From an uncultured Eubacterium sp. (lineage in GTDB: Bacteria > Bacillota > Clostridia > Oscillospirales > CAG-272): 64,000 nucleotides of DNA. Within the stretch, counting starts at the first letter, position 1. Every line of letters starts with the position of its first letter. The notes below the pieces were generated by a model, which made no database searches, was not told where the DNA came from, and was given only the letters and a program-made list of their open reading frames with translations. A program made the position numbers and the translations under genes. The stretch is taken from assembly GCA_900544285.1 (NCBI GenBank), contig UQUT01000006.1:29043-93042 (forward strand), in the 5' to 3' direction. Of this stretch, positions 42,424 to 50,246 are shown in pieces.

Positions 42424-42452
42424 TTTACAATCGGACGAAAATGTGGTATAAT
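42424..42452 (+). promoter_or_regulatory. Sigma-A promoter of the XhlA/holin-like pair
   Basis: TTTACA (42424-42429), 17-bp spacer ending TGG, perfect TATAAT (42447-42452). The leader of about 80 nt contains the hairpin GCAATC-GGAAA-GATTGC (42460-42476). Confidence 0.8.
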
Positions 42453-42539
42453 AGAGGAGCAATCGGAAAGATTGCTTTGCGCGCAACCCTTACCGGAAAG
42501 ATTTTCGCGCGCGAGCGGGGAAAATTTAAGCGAAAGCAG

Positions 42540-42872
42540 GTGATCCCTCTGGGAGATTACATCTCGGAAAAAGAAGAATCAGGCTCTCCCTCGCAGGGAG
42601 AGCGCATTGTCAAAATCGAGGAGCGGGAAAAAATCAATTCGCACAGGATTGATAAGCTCGAAGCTCTTGCCAATGCGATAAACAGTCAGAACGAAAACAT
42701 AACGCGTCTTGTCATTCAGCTTGAGGAAGCAAACCGCAGGCTTGAAAATCAAGACGAGCGGCTTTGCGATATAGAAAAACAGCCCTTAATCAGGTTTACC
42801 TCCGTGATAAAGGCTGTGATATCCGCAGTTGCCGGAGCGGTTGCGGGCGCGCTCATCAGTCTGCTTTTATAA
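42540..42872 (+). CDS. XhlA-like protein (coiled coil plus C-terminal membrane helix)
   Basis: A 110-residue protein with a charged coiled coil (about 20-82; KINSHRIDKLEALANAINSQ, then ENITRLVIQLEEANRRLENQ) and one C-terminal membrane helix rich in Gly/Ala (about 88-110). This is the architecture of phage haemolysin XhlA, the partner of holins in lysis cassettes. The upstream ATG at 42441 lies inside the promoter and is rejected; GTG 42540 or TTG 42477 are possible starts, both with weak sites. The next gene, holin-like, begins 58 bp later. No other phage gene is near. Confidence 0.65.
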   Translation: MIPLGDYISEKEESGSPSQGERIVKIEEREKINSHRIDKLEALANAINSQNENITRLVIQLEEANRRLENQDERLCDIEKQPLIRFTSVIKAVISAVAGAVAGALISLLL

Positions 42873-42930
42873 TTCACGGAAAGGAGTGCGGCTCCGCCGT
42901 GATAAAAAAGCCGGCGGGGTCGCTTGTTTT

Positions 42931-43254
42931 ATGCTCGGATTTTTATCTGAATACTGGCTTTTGATATTGGTCTGCGCGATATTTATCGCCGCTGTCGTCA
43001 TTCTCGCCCGCAAGGGCTACAAAAAAGAAGCGAGGGCGATTGCGCTTTCGCTTGTGGCGGCGGCAGAGGAACGTTACGGCGGCGGTACGGGAGAGATAAA
43101 ATATTCAGCCGTGGCGGCGGCTTTATACAGTCGACTGCCCGCGGCGGCAAGAATATTGCTTGATGAGAAAACAATATCCTCAATCATTGAGGAGGCTGTG
43201 AAAAAACTCAAAAAGTATCTTTCCTCCGAAAGCGGAAAAGCACCGCAAACATAA
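42931..43254 (+). CDS. Holin-like protein (LLH-type)
   Basis: A 107-residue protein with one N-terminal membrane helix (about 5-28) followed by a charged amphipathic region (KEARAIALSLVAAAEERYGG, then LLDEKTISSIIEEAVKKLKK). This resembles the LLH family of phage holins, in which a single helix is followed by a helical cytoplasmic part. The ATG at 42931 is favoured since upstream codons do not resemble the family; GGCGGGG lies 11 bases before it. With the XhlA-like gene it forms a two-gene unit closed by a terminator at 43269. Role outside a phage is unknown. Confidence 0.65.
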   Translation: MLGFLSEYWLLILVCAIFIAAVVILARKGYKKEARAIALSLVAAAEERYGGGTGEIKYSAVAAALYSRLPAAARILLDEKTISSIIEEAVKKLKKYLSSESGKAPQT

Positions 43255-43268
43255 TATCATATTTTGTA

Positions 43269-43295
43269 AAAAACGGCGTTCTTACGCCGTTTTTT
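43269..43295 (+). terminator. Terminator of the holin-like pair
   Basis: AAACGGCGT-TCTT-ACGCCGTTT followed by TTT. Confidence 0.85.
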
Positions 43296-43373
43296 GCTTG
43301 CTTTGAAAGAGCCTGCGCGTTGTCCGATTGTCTCATTTTGTCATATTATAAAGCGGGAGGTGATAAATTTTCC

Positions 43374-44675
43374 GTGGAAAACAAAACAAAGGCTGTGAAA
43401 TTCGGCGGAAGCTCCCTCTGTGACGCAAAAAGAATCGACAATGCCGCAAAAATTGTCCTTGCGGAAAGCGGGCGGCGGTATGTGGCGGTCAGCGCGCCGG
43501 GAAAAAGATTTCCGGACGACGAAAAAATAACGGATATGCTTTATCGCGCGTTCATGTCGACGGGGGACGAATTTTATGCAATACTCGAAAAAATCAAAGC
43601 CCGTTTCGACGGGATAATCTCCGAGCTTGCAGTTCCCGTCTCGCTCGACGGCGATTTTTCCGAGCTTCTCTATGCGCGGAAAAATTATTTCGGCAGGGAC
43701 TATTTTGCGTCGCGCGGGGAATATTTCTGCGCAAGAATTTTTGCTGCATACCTCGGTTATGACTTTGTCGACGCCGCAAAATGCGTTTCCTTCGGCGAGG
43801 ACGGAGCATTTCTCCCCGAGATCACAAAAAGGCGCACGGCGGCAGAGCTTTCAAAATCGGAAAGGGCTGTCGTTCCGGGATTTTACGGCAGTATGCCCGG
43901 AGGGACTCTGAAAACCTTTGAGCGCGGCGGCTCGGACATAACGGGGGCAATTTTAGCCTCCGCAATGAACTGCGACGAATACGAAAACTGGACGGACGTC
44001 TCCGGATTTATGTCCGCCGACCCGAAAACTGTTGACAATCCGAAAACAATCGGTATAATAACATATAAAGAGCTGAGACGCCTTTCTTTTATGGGCGCGG
44101 GCGTGCTTCATGAGGATTCGGTTCTCCCGATTATGAGCGAAAGAATTCCCGTGATAATCAAGAGCACTCTTGACCCATCCGCTCCCGGAACGCGCGTCGT
44201 TTACGACAGGGACGGAAAAGAAAGCGACGTTTGCGGCATAGCGGGCAGAAAGGGGTTTTCTGTCCTGCGCATATGCAAAACGAAAATAGCGGCAAGCGCG
44301 TCGGACGCGGAAAAAATCATGCGGATATTTGCACAAAAGGGTATTTATCCCGTTTGCGTTTCGTCCGGAGTGGACTGTATTTCGTTTACCGTCCCGCGGG
44401 ACTGCCTGACAGGCAGAGGGGATTACATCCGCAACGAAATCTGCGCCTGCTCGGAGCCTTCGTGCGTAACGCTCGGAGACGACTGCGCGCTCATCGCGAT
44501 TGTCGGTGCCGATATCGGGCAAAGGCTTTCGGAGGTGTTTTCTGCGCTTGACGGGGATGACATTCCCGTAATTTCCGTCGACGCAGGCTCGGGTGACGGG
44601 GGAATCACCGTCGGCGTCCGCGAGGATGACCTTCACCGCGCAATAAAAGCTCTTTACAGAAAACTTATAAAGTAG
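43374..44675 (+). CDS. Aspartate kinase
   Basis: A 433-residue amino-acid kinase that phosphorylates aspartate, the first step to lysine, threonine and methionine. The substrate-binding start AVKFGGSSLCDA, the GSDITGAILA loop and two C-terminal ACT-type regulatory domains (about 290-433) are visible. GTG 43374 is chosen: GGGAGG lies 13 bases upstream, somewhat far, but upstream codons do not match the family. It is followed after 11 bp by an ECF S-component, suggesting one transcript. Which amino acid inhibits it cannot be told. Confidence 0.88.
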   Translation: MENKTKAVKFGGSSLCDAKRIDNAAKIVLAESGRRYVAVSAPGKRFPDDEKITDMLYRAFMSTGDEFYAILEKIKARFDGIISELAVPVSLDGDFSELLYARKNYFGRDYFASRGEYFCARIFAAYLGYDFVDAAKCVSFGEDGAFLPEITKRRTAAELSKSERAVVPGFYGSMPGGTLKTFERGGSDITGAILASAMNCDEYENWTDVSGFMSADPKTVDNPKTIGIITYKELRRLSFMGAGVLHEDSVLPIMSERIPVIIKSTLDPSAPGTRVVYDRDGKESDVCGIAGRKGFSVLRICKTKIAASASDAEKIMRIFAQKGIYPVCVSSGVDCISFTVPRDCLTGRGDYIRNEICACSEPSCVTLGDDCALIAIVGADIGQRLSEVFSALDGDDIPVISVDAGSGDGGITVGVREDDLHRAIKALYRKLIK

Positions 44676-44686
44676 AGGAATTTGAA

Positions 44687-45295
44687 ATGAAAAATGAACG
44701 TCTGCGCACAATGGTAAAGCTTGCAATGCTCGTCGCACTGCTCGCGATATTCTGCTTTACCCCGCTCGGCTTTTTGAAGATAGGCATAGTTGAAATAACC
44801 TTTAATATGATACCGGTTATAATCGGTGCGATAGCCGTCGGTCCCGCCGCGGGTGCCGTCCTCGGCGCACTTTTCGGGGCGGCGAGCTTCTGGCAGTGCT
44901 TCGGGCAGAGCACCTTCGGGACGTTGCTGTTCGGGGTAAATCCTTTTTACACGGCGCTGATCTGCTTTGTGCCGAGAATTCTGGCTGGACTTCTCCCGGG
45001 ACTGATTTTCCGCGCGATGACGAAAAAAAGAGACAATATCGCCGCATATTTCGTTTCCGCGGCTGTCGGCTCGCTCACAAACACCGTCCTTTTCGTCGGC
45101 GGCTTCTGCCTGCTCTTCAGGGACACAATGCTCGGCATGGCGGGCGATCAGGGACTTTCCCCTCTCGCTTTCATAGCGGTTGCATTTCTTCTCAACGCAA
45201 CTGTTGAACTCGTTGCAAACACGGCGATTGCCGCAGGCGTTTCAAAGGCACTTTCAAAGGTTGAAAAATCCCAAGCGAAAAAATATGAAGAATAA
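44687..45295 (+). CDS. ECF transporter S component
   Basis: A 202-residue membrane protein with six helices that gives vitamin specificity to an energy-coupling-factor importer. The start LVALLAIFCFTPLGFLKIG and the helix EITFNMIPVIIGAIAVGPAAG are typical of S components, near the pantothenate/RibU-like branch; the substrate is not certain. The T/A1/A2 module is not in this window, so it would share a common one. It is 11 bp after the aspartate kinase gene, which hints at amino-acid-related or pantothenate uptake. A palindromic terminator follows. Confidence 0.82.
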   Translation: MKNERLRTMVKLAMLVALLAIFCFTPLGFLKIGIVEITFNMIPVIIGAIAVGPAAGAVLGALFGAASFWQCFGQSTFGTLLFGVNPFYTALICFVPRILAGLLPGLIFRAMTKKRDNIAAYFVSAAVGSLTNTVLFVGGFCLLFRDTMLGMAGDQGLSPLAFIAVAFLLNATVELVANTAIAAGVSKALSKVEKSQAKKYEE

Positions 45296-45296
45296 C

Positions 45297-45326
45297 AAAA
45301 ATCCCCGCCATGGCGGGGATTTTTTT
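45297..45326. terminator. Palindromic terminator between convergent genes
   Basis: ATCCCCGCC-ATGGCGGGGAT is a nearly continuous 10-bp inverted repeat followed by a T run on the plus strand and preceded by an A run; it serves both the ECF gene and the deacetylase gene that ends at 45326. Confidence 0.85.
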
Positions 45327-46012
45327 CATCTTATAAGCTCGGAAACCGTCACAAATTCATAGCCCTCCGATATAAGATAAGGCAAAAGAATTTTCAGCGC
45401 GTCAAGGGTGTGCGCGCCGTCACGGGTGAAATCGTGAAAAAGAATAATACTTCCGTTACGGACGTTTTTCTTTACGTTTGATACTATTTCCTCCGTTCCC
45501 GCAAGTGCCCAGTCGCGGGTGTCGACGTTCCACAAAACGACGTCGCAACCGCACGCCCGCGCAAGCTCGACGGTCGACGAAGAATAAGAGCCCTCCGGCG
45601 GACGGAAGAGCACGGGAGCTTTCCCCGTTATGCTTTTTATCATATCCGAAGTCTCGGTTATCTCGCATTTGCCCTCGCCGTCCTTGCATTTTCTCATCGG
45701 CTTATGATGATAAGTGTGATTGCCTATTTCGTGTCCCTCGGAAGCCTCGCGGTCGATGAGATCGGGATAATATTTTGCGTTTTCGCCGACGACGAAAAAC
45801 GTCGCTCGGACGGAGTTTTCCGCAAGAAAATCAAGTATTTCCGCGGTTTTTCTCGGGTGTGGACCGTCGTCAAATGTTATGGCGATGCGCTTCCCGCAAC
45901 CGTCGGCACCCGAATATATCACGTTGCCGGAAGCGTAAATGCTCAGGCATGGGAAAAACGCGAATATGAAAGTAAACACGGCGCAGAGCGCGCGCCTGAC
46001 CGACGCTTTCAT
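45326..46012 (-). CDS. Polysaccharide deacetylase (NodB domain), secreted
   Basis: A 228-residue protein with an N-terminal signal/anchor (about 5-27) and a NodB domain. Motifs in order are TFDDGPHPRKT, HEIGNHTYHH, LFRPPEGSYS, DWAL and ILFHD. It removes acetyl groups from cell-wall sugars and is probably extracytoplasmic. Its start overlaps the end of the upstream pdaA-like gene by 4 bp, so both deacetylases are made together. The pairing suggests spore cortex modification, which is inference. Confidence 0.88.
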   Translation of the reverse strand: MKASVRRALCAVFTFIFAFFPCLSIYASGNVIYSGADGCGKRIAITFDDGPHPRKTAEILDFLAENSVRATFFVVGENAKYYPDLIDREASEGHEIGNHTYHHKPMRKCKDGEGKCEITETSDMIKSITGKAPVLFRPPEGSYSSSTVELARACGCDVVLWNVDTRDWALAGTEEIVSNVKKNVRNGSIILFHDFTRDGAHTLDALKILLPYLISEGYEFVTVSELIR

Positions 46013-46791
46013 TTTGCCTCCGTCCCGTCCGCCGCAAACAGCTCGTCGAGCGTGCCGAAGCGATAGCCCTCGCCTTCAAGAGATGTGAGCAAGCTGTCCA
46101 GAATGTCGGCATTCGTTTTTGAGGTCGGGTGCAAAAGGATGACCGCGCCGTTATGAACGTTGTCGAGTATCAGCTTTTTCGCCTTTTCGGGGTCGGGCTG
46201 ACGGTTGTTGTCCCAGTCCGCATAGGCAAGACTCCAGAGCACCGTTTTATATCCCAGCTCCTGCGCCCAACGGAGATTTTCCTCCGAAAATCTGCCCTCC
46301 GGCGGACGGTAATATTTTCTCACGGTCACTCCCGTCGTCTCATTGACTGCCTTCTCCAGCTTATGAAGCTCTTCCGCAAATTCCTCTTTCGAGAGCTTTG
46401 TCATATCCTTGTGACGCGCCGTATGATTGCAGACAAAATGCCCTTCCTCCTCCATGCGACGGACAAGGTCTCCGTTGCGCTTTGCGAGGTTGTCCAGAAT
46501 GAAAAACGCGCCCTTTGCGTTATGCTTTTTCAGCGCGTCGAGCACTCTTGCGACGTTTCCGTTCTCATAGCCCGCGTCAAAGGTGAGATAGACGACCTTT
46601 TCATCCGGATTTTTGCCGATGTATGCCCCGTCATATTTCTCAATGAACGACATATTGCCTTCGGCAGTCGGGCGGATATGGTCCTTTTGCCGCTTGCAAT
46701 ACCAGCTGAAAGAGCCTCCCGCACCGAAGGCGGTAACGGTCGACAAGGCACAGAGTGCCGCCGCAAATATTAAACAAAAAACTTTTTTCAT
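46009..46791 (-). CDS. pdaA: PdaA-type polysaccharide deacetylase (muramic delta-lactam synthesis)
   Basis: A 260-residue NodB-family deacetylase with a signal peptide (about 1-23). It has the PdaA-type motif LTFDAGYENGN in place of TFDDG, CNHTARHKDM, YYRPPEGRFSE and the C-terminal ILLHPTSKTN. PdaA removes the N-acetyl of muramic acid after peptide removal, allowing delta-lactam formation in the spore cortex, which is needed for germination. Length fits. It is upstream of, and coupled to, the second deacetylase gene. GGAGAAGTTT precedes the ATG; no sporulation promoter was recognised. Confidence 0.88.
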   Translation of the reverse strand: MKKVFCLIFAAALCALSTVTAFGAGGSFSWYCKRQKDHIRPTAEGNMSFIEKYDGAYIGKNPDEKVVYLTFDAGYENGNVARVLDALKKHNAKGAFFILDNLAKRNGDLVRRMEEEGHFVCNHTARHKDMTKLSKEEFAEELHKLEKAVNETTGVTVRKYYRPPEGRFSEENLRWAQELGYKTVLWSLAYADWDNNRQPDPEKAKKLILDNVHNGAVILLHPTSKTNADILDSLLTSLEGEGYRFGTLDELFAADGTEAK

Positions 46792-46889
46792 AAACTTCTC
46801 CTCTCGGTCTTTTACCTCCTTAATTTCCGCAAAAAGCGGAATTTTAACCGTTGAAATTCCTTCCTGCGGGGCAAAAATCCGCTCCGCTA

Positions 46890-46918
46890 TTGAAAATTTC
46901 GCGACAAAACTATATAAT
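46890..46918 (+). promoter_or_regulatory. Sigma-A promoter of trmL
   Basis: TTGAAA (46890-46895), 17-bp spacer, TATAAT (46913-46918), just upstream of the start region. Confidence 0.72.
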
Positions 46919-46951
46919 GATTAAAAATGTTTTCCGAAAGAAGTGATTTTT

Positions 46952-47455
46952 TTGATAAATATAGTTCTCGTCGAGCCGGAAATCCCGCAGAACACGGGCA
47001 ATATCGCCCGCACATGCTCCGCAACCGGCGCCTCGCTTCATCTTGTAAAGCCGCTCGGATTTGAAATCGACGATAAGAAAATGAAGCGCGCGGGACTTGA
47101 TTACTGGCACGAGCTTGACATTCACTATTACGAAAATCTTGACGAATTTATGGCTCTTCACGGCGATGACGAGCTATGGTATTTTTCAACGAAAGCCTCC
47201 GGAAATTATACGGATATAAAATACGGGGAAAACCCCTATCTCGTTTTCGGCAAGGAGACAAGGGGTCTGCCGGAGTCGCTCCTCTGCGCCCGTCCCGAAA
47301 GGTGCGTAAGAATTCCGATGAGAGAAAACCGCCGCAGTCTCAATCTTTCAAACAGTGTTGCAATCGGCGTTTATGAGGTGCTCCGTCAGGACGGCTTTTC
47401 GGGGCTCGTGTCGGACGGAAAGCGCATTTCGGAGCTTGTCGGCAGGGGAGAATGA
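46952..47455 (+). CDS. trmL: tRNA (cytidine/uridine-34 2'-O)-methyltransferase TrmL
   Basis: A 167-residue SPOUT methyltransferase that modifies the wobble base of leucine tRNAs. The knot motifs are NIVLVEPEIPQNTGNIARTC, LVFGKETRGLPE and IPMRENRRSLNLSNSVAIG. The TTG at 46952 is preferred (AAGAAGTGA upstream, family-like start), but GTG 46943 is possible. A sigma-A promoter is at 46890. The stop is 1 bp from the next ATG, so the DUF402 gene is coupled. Confidence 0.9.
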   Translation: MINIVLVEPEIPQNTGNIARTCSATGASLHLVKPLGFEIDDKKMKRAGLDYWHELDIHYYENLDEFMALHGDDELWYFSTKASGNYTDIKYGENPYLVFGKETRGLPESLLCARPERCVRIPMRENRRSLNLSNSVAIGVYEVLRQDGFSGLVSDGKRISELVGRGE

Positions 47456-47456
47456 T

Positions 47457-48008
47457 ATGGAAATATTACATAAAACGATACGTCGCGAGCCTTGGGAGAG
47501 GGTTATCAAAAGAACCCAGAATTTCTTTTTTTCAGGCGACGGAGGCGCTGTCTCGCTTTTGCGCTTTGACAAGCTGACCGCGCCCATAATCCGTGACTAC
47601 GGCGACGGTCTTTCCGGCACGGTCGCCATGGAGGGCGGCTACTGGCTTCAGCTCGCCTATGACGGCGACAATTACTGGTACACCTCGTATTTCGACCCCG
47701 AAGGTAATTTCCGTCAGGTTTATGCCGACATTACCGCCGGAAACGACTGCAAAACCGCCGAAAACGCCTCCTTTGACGACCTTTTTTCGGACGTTGTTTA
47801 TACGGCGGAGGGCAATATTTACGTTTTTGACGAGGACGAGTTGTTATCCGCTCTTTCGGAGGGCATAATCGACGAACAAACATATGAAAATGTCCGCGCG
47901 CTGACAGAAGCCCTCGTCTCCCGCTTCCGCAAGGACGGTGAAGCGATAAAGGCAAATCTCATATCGCTCTTCAATCAAGCCGTTACCCTTCTTCGTGAAG
48001 AAAAATAA
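47457..48008 (+). CDS. DUF402 (Ntdp-like) phosphohydrolase family protein
   Basis: A 183-residue protein of the DUF402 fold, whose members include nucleoside tri/diphosphatases such as Staphylococcus SA1684. The core GYWLQLAYDGDNYWYTSYFD and the acidic pair NIYVFDEDELLSAL match the family metal-binding region. Basic residues at the N-terminus (IRREPWERVIKRTQ) may bind nucleotides or RNA. The ATG at 47457 is 1 bp after the trmL stop, with GGGGAGA upstream. Upstream frame to 47355 lies within trmL and is rejected. Confidence 0.8.
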   Translation: MEILHKTIRREPWERVIKRTQNFFFSGDGGAVSLLRFDKLTAPIIRDYGDGLSGTVAMEGGYWLQLAYDGDNYWYTSYFDPEGNFRQVYADITAGNDCKTAENASFDDLFSDVVYTAEGNIYVFDEDELLSALSEGIIDEQTYENVRALTEALVSRFRKDGEAIKANLISLFNQAVTLLREEK

Positions 48009-48041
48009 GAGGTAAACTTCGGTCGGTCGCATATGAAAATA

Positions 48042-48140
48042 AAAAACAGAGGTGAAAAATCACCTCTGTTTTTGTGTTATAAAGTTTGCTCAAGCCAATA
48101 ACCAGAACTTCTTTTGCCTTCTTTTCAAAGAGAAGCAAGG
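48042..48140 (-). repeat. Stop-anchored palindrome-terminator element (copy 6)
   Basis: In minus orientation: the palindrome arms CCTTGCTTCTCTT and AAAAGAAGG (48117-48140) actually contain the last codons and TGA stop (48125-48127) of psuG, so the stop lies at the hairpin apex. Then comes the conserved CTTTTGCC side and the terminator hairpin AACAGAGGTGA-TTTT-TCACCTCTGTT (48045-48070), which also terminates the convergent DUF402 gene. Confidence 0.8.
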
Positions 48141-49045
48141 ACTGAAGCGGTTTTTGCCGCGAGACGGGCGTTGTTTAAGACAAGCTGAATGTTTGCCGCA
48201 AGGCTGTCACCGCCTGTGAGTTCTTTAACCTTTGCAAGAAGGAACGGCGTTGTTGCTTTACCGTGAATTCCCTGCTCTTTTGCCTCCTCGATAGCCTTGT
48301 CGATCGCCGCATTTATAACCGTCGGATCCATTGAATATTCTTCCGGGATGGGATTGGTTACAAGCATGCCGCCTTTGAGACCGAGGTCGAGCTTTGCCTT
48401 GAACGCCTTTGCAAGCTCTTCCGGCGTGTCGAGACGATAGTCAACGGAGAAACCGCTCTTCCTTGTATAGAAAGCGGGAAGCTCATCCGTGCCGTAACCG
48501 ATGACGGGAACGCCCTTGGTTTCGAGATATTCGAGCGTCAATCCGAGATCAAGGATTGACTTTGCCCCCGCACAGATAACCATAACAGGGGTCATTGAAA
48601 GCTCTTCAAGGTCGGCGGAAATGTCCATGGTTGTTTCCGCTCCGCGGTGAACGCCGCCGATACCGCCCGTTGCAAATATTTTGATTCCCGCCATAGCGGC
48701 AATAATCATTGTTGTTGTGACGGTTGTTGCGCCGTCCGAGCCCTTTGAAACGAGCACAGCAAGATCACGACGCGATGCCTTCGGCACTGCCTGTCCGCAT
48801 TTGCCGAGGTGCTCTATCTCGTCCTTTGTCAGTCCCGCTTTGAGTCTGCCGCCGATTATTGCAATCGTTGCGGGCACTGCCCCATTGTCACGGATGGTCT
48901 GCTCAACGGCAAGTGCCGTTTCAACGTTCTGCGGATAAGGCATACCGTGTGAAATGATGGTCGATTCAAGGGCAACAACGGGCTTTCCCGCCTTCAATGC
49001 CGCCTCAACCTCGGGGCTTTTATCAAGATATTTGTTAAGTTCCAT
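48125..49045 (-). CDS. psuG: Pseudouridine-5'-phosphate glycosidase
   Basis: A 306-residue enzyme that splits pseudouridine 5'-phosphate into uracil and ribose 5-phosphate. Family motifs are ALESTIISHGMPYPQN, GATTVTTTMIIA and TGGIGGVHRGAE; the catalytic Lys and Asp lie in these and in CAGAKSILDL. Length is standard. The gene follows psuK after 15 bp. The final residues are encoded within the palindrome of the downstream element. Uracil released here could feed PyrR. Confidence 0.93.
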   Translation of the reverse strand: MELNKYLDKSPEVEAALKAGKPVVALESTIISHGMPYPQNVETALAVEQTIRDNGAVPATIAIIGGRLKAGLTKDEIEHLGKCGQAVPKASRRDLAVLVSKGSDGATTVTTTMIIAAMAGIKIFATGGIGGVHRGAETTMDISADLEELSMTPVMVICAGAKSILDLGLTLEYLETKGVPVIGYGTDELPAFYTRKSGFSVDYRLDTPEELAKAFKAKLDLGLKGGMLVTNPIPEEYSMDPTVINAAIDKAIEEAKEQGIHGKATTPFLLAKVKELTGGDSLAANIQLVLNNARLAAKTASVLASL

Positions 49046-49060
49046 TCTATATCTCTCCTT

Positions 49061-49990
49061 TTATATTATATTTGAAATTACTTTTTCAAGATTTTCCGCG
49101 CTCATATTTTCGCTGACGGCGCTCTTGCTTTCCAGCGTGATTTTCGCCGCCGCAAGTCCGCACAGCGCTGTTTTACGGAGGCCATAACCCTTCCCGTAAG
49201 CATGGATAACGGCTGAAAGAAATGAGTCGCCAGCGCCGGTGGCGCTCTCGATTGACGTTTTCATGCACGGCAAAAGCAGTCTGCTGTTTCCGTCCATACA
49301 GAACACACCGCCCGCGCCGAGCGTTATAAACACTCTTTTGACGCCCTTTCGCAGCATTGACTCCGCGGCGTCCGCCATGTCATTTTCGTCGCGTATGGAG
49401 CTGCCGAACAGAACCTCGGCTTCAAGGTCATTCATTTTTAACGTGTGGATACTGTGCGATTTTGCATTGTCCAAAATATATCGCAGTTTTCCCGCCTTGC
49501 CGCATGACACTGCGTCGGCAAAAAGCGGTGTTTTGCAGTTTTTGCAAAGCCACAAAAGCACGTCCGGTTCGGGATTTGTATCAAAAACGACTGCATCCGC
49601 CGTCTCAAAAGCGTCTGCGTTTTTCGTAAGGAACGGCACGTCAATATGCTTTGCAAGCTCCATGTCCGACGCGCCGGACGCAAGGTCGCCGCCCTCGTCG
49701 GTTATACATATATAGTATGAACTTCTCTCCTCGGGATACACCGCTGCGCGGGAAATATCCATTCCGAGCCGCCGGCAATCATTCATCAGAAGCGACGCAT
49801 ATTCGTCGCCGCCGAAGCATGTGATAAAATCGACCGTTTCTCCCAGAAAGCAAAGGTTATGCGCTATGTTTCTCCCGACTCCGCCGTATGTCACAGTGAC
49901 CCTTGACGGGTTTGAATCGCGCGGGATATATTTTCCGTAAGGCCGCGCCGTTATGTCTATGTTTGACGCACCGATAACGGCAACTTTCAT
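49061..49990 (-). CDS. psuK: PfkB-family kinase, pseudouridine kinase
   Basis: A 309-residue ribokinase-like enzyme. The N-terminal GASNIDITARP, the YGGVGRNIAHNLCFLG substrate loop and the ATP site ATGAGDSFLSAV are seen; the aspartate in GAGD is the catalytic base. Pairing with psuG 15 bp downstream identifies it as pseudouridine kinase, acting before PsuG. ATG 49990 follows GGAGGCGACGG; the longer frame to 50050 runs into the promoter. No PsuT-type importer is nearby. Confidence 0.9.
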   Translation of the reverse strand: MKVAVIGASNIDITARPYGKYIPRDSNPSRVTVTYGGVGRNIAHNLCFLGETVDFITCFGGDEYASLLMNDCRRLGMDISRAAVYPEERSSYYICITDEGGDLASGASDMELAKHIDVPFLTKNADAFETADAVVFDTNPEPDVLLWLCKNCKTPLFADAVSCGKAGKLRYILDNAKSHSIHTLKMNDLEAEVLFGSSIRDENDMADAAESMLRKGVKRVFITLGAGGVFCMDGNSRLLLPCMKTSIESATGAGDSFLSAVIHAYGKGYGLRKTALCGLAAAKITLESKSAVSENMSAENLEKVISNII

Positions 49991-50021
49991 TTTTCCGTCG
50001 CCTCCTTCGCTCTTTTTCGTT

Positions 50022-50050
50022 ATTATATCACGCCGCATATGTTTTTTCAA
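50022..50050 (-). promoter_or_regulatory. Sigma-A promoter of psuK-psuG
   Basis: Minus strand: TTGAAA (50050-50045), 17-bp spacer ending TGA, TATAAT (50027-50022). Confidence 0.75.
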
Positions 50051-50082
50051 TTACAAAAACGTAAACTTTCCCCTACTTTTCT

Positions 50083-50246
50083 TTGACCTTCTTTTCTTCT
50101 CTGAAAAAGAACGGTGCGTATTTTTCTTTCTGAATTCAAAATCAAAAAAGAGCAGAAATCTGCCCTTTTCGAGTAAGAATATAAAGCTTGTGCAAACAAA
50201 TAACTAAAGATTCTTTTGCCTGTTTTCCTTCTCAAAGAAAAGCAAG
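50083..50246 (-). repeat. Stop-anchored palindrome-terminator element (copy 7) plus a second partial copy
   Basis: Minus orientation: a palindrome-like block (50220-50246, with TTCCTTCTC and AAAGAAAAGCAAG) touches the spoIIP stop at 50247. Then the conserved tract ATTCTTTTGCC (50210-50220) and the terminator AAAAGAGCAGA-AA-TCTGCCCTTTT (50146-50169) follow. A second partial palindrome (CCTACTTTTCTTTGACC, about 50083-50110) lies distal. Confidence 0.75.

Noticed and set aside
42424..43295. A prophage
   Set aside because: Only the two holin-like genes resemble phage; no integrase, structural, terminase or endolysin genes occur nearby.
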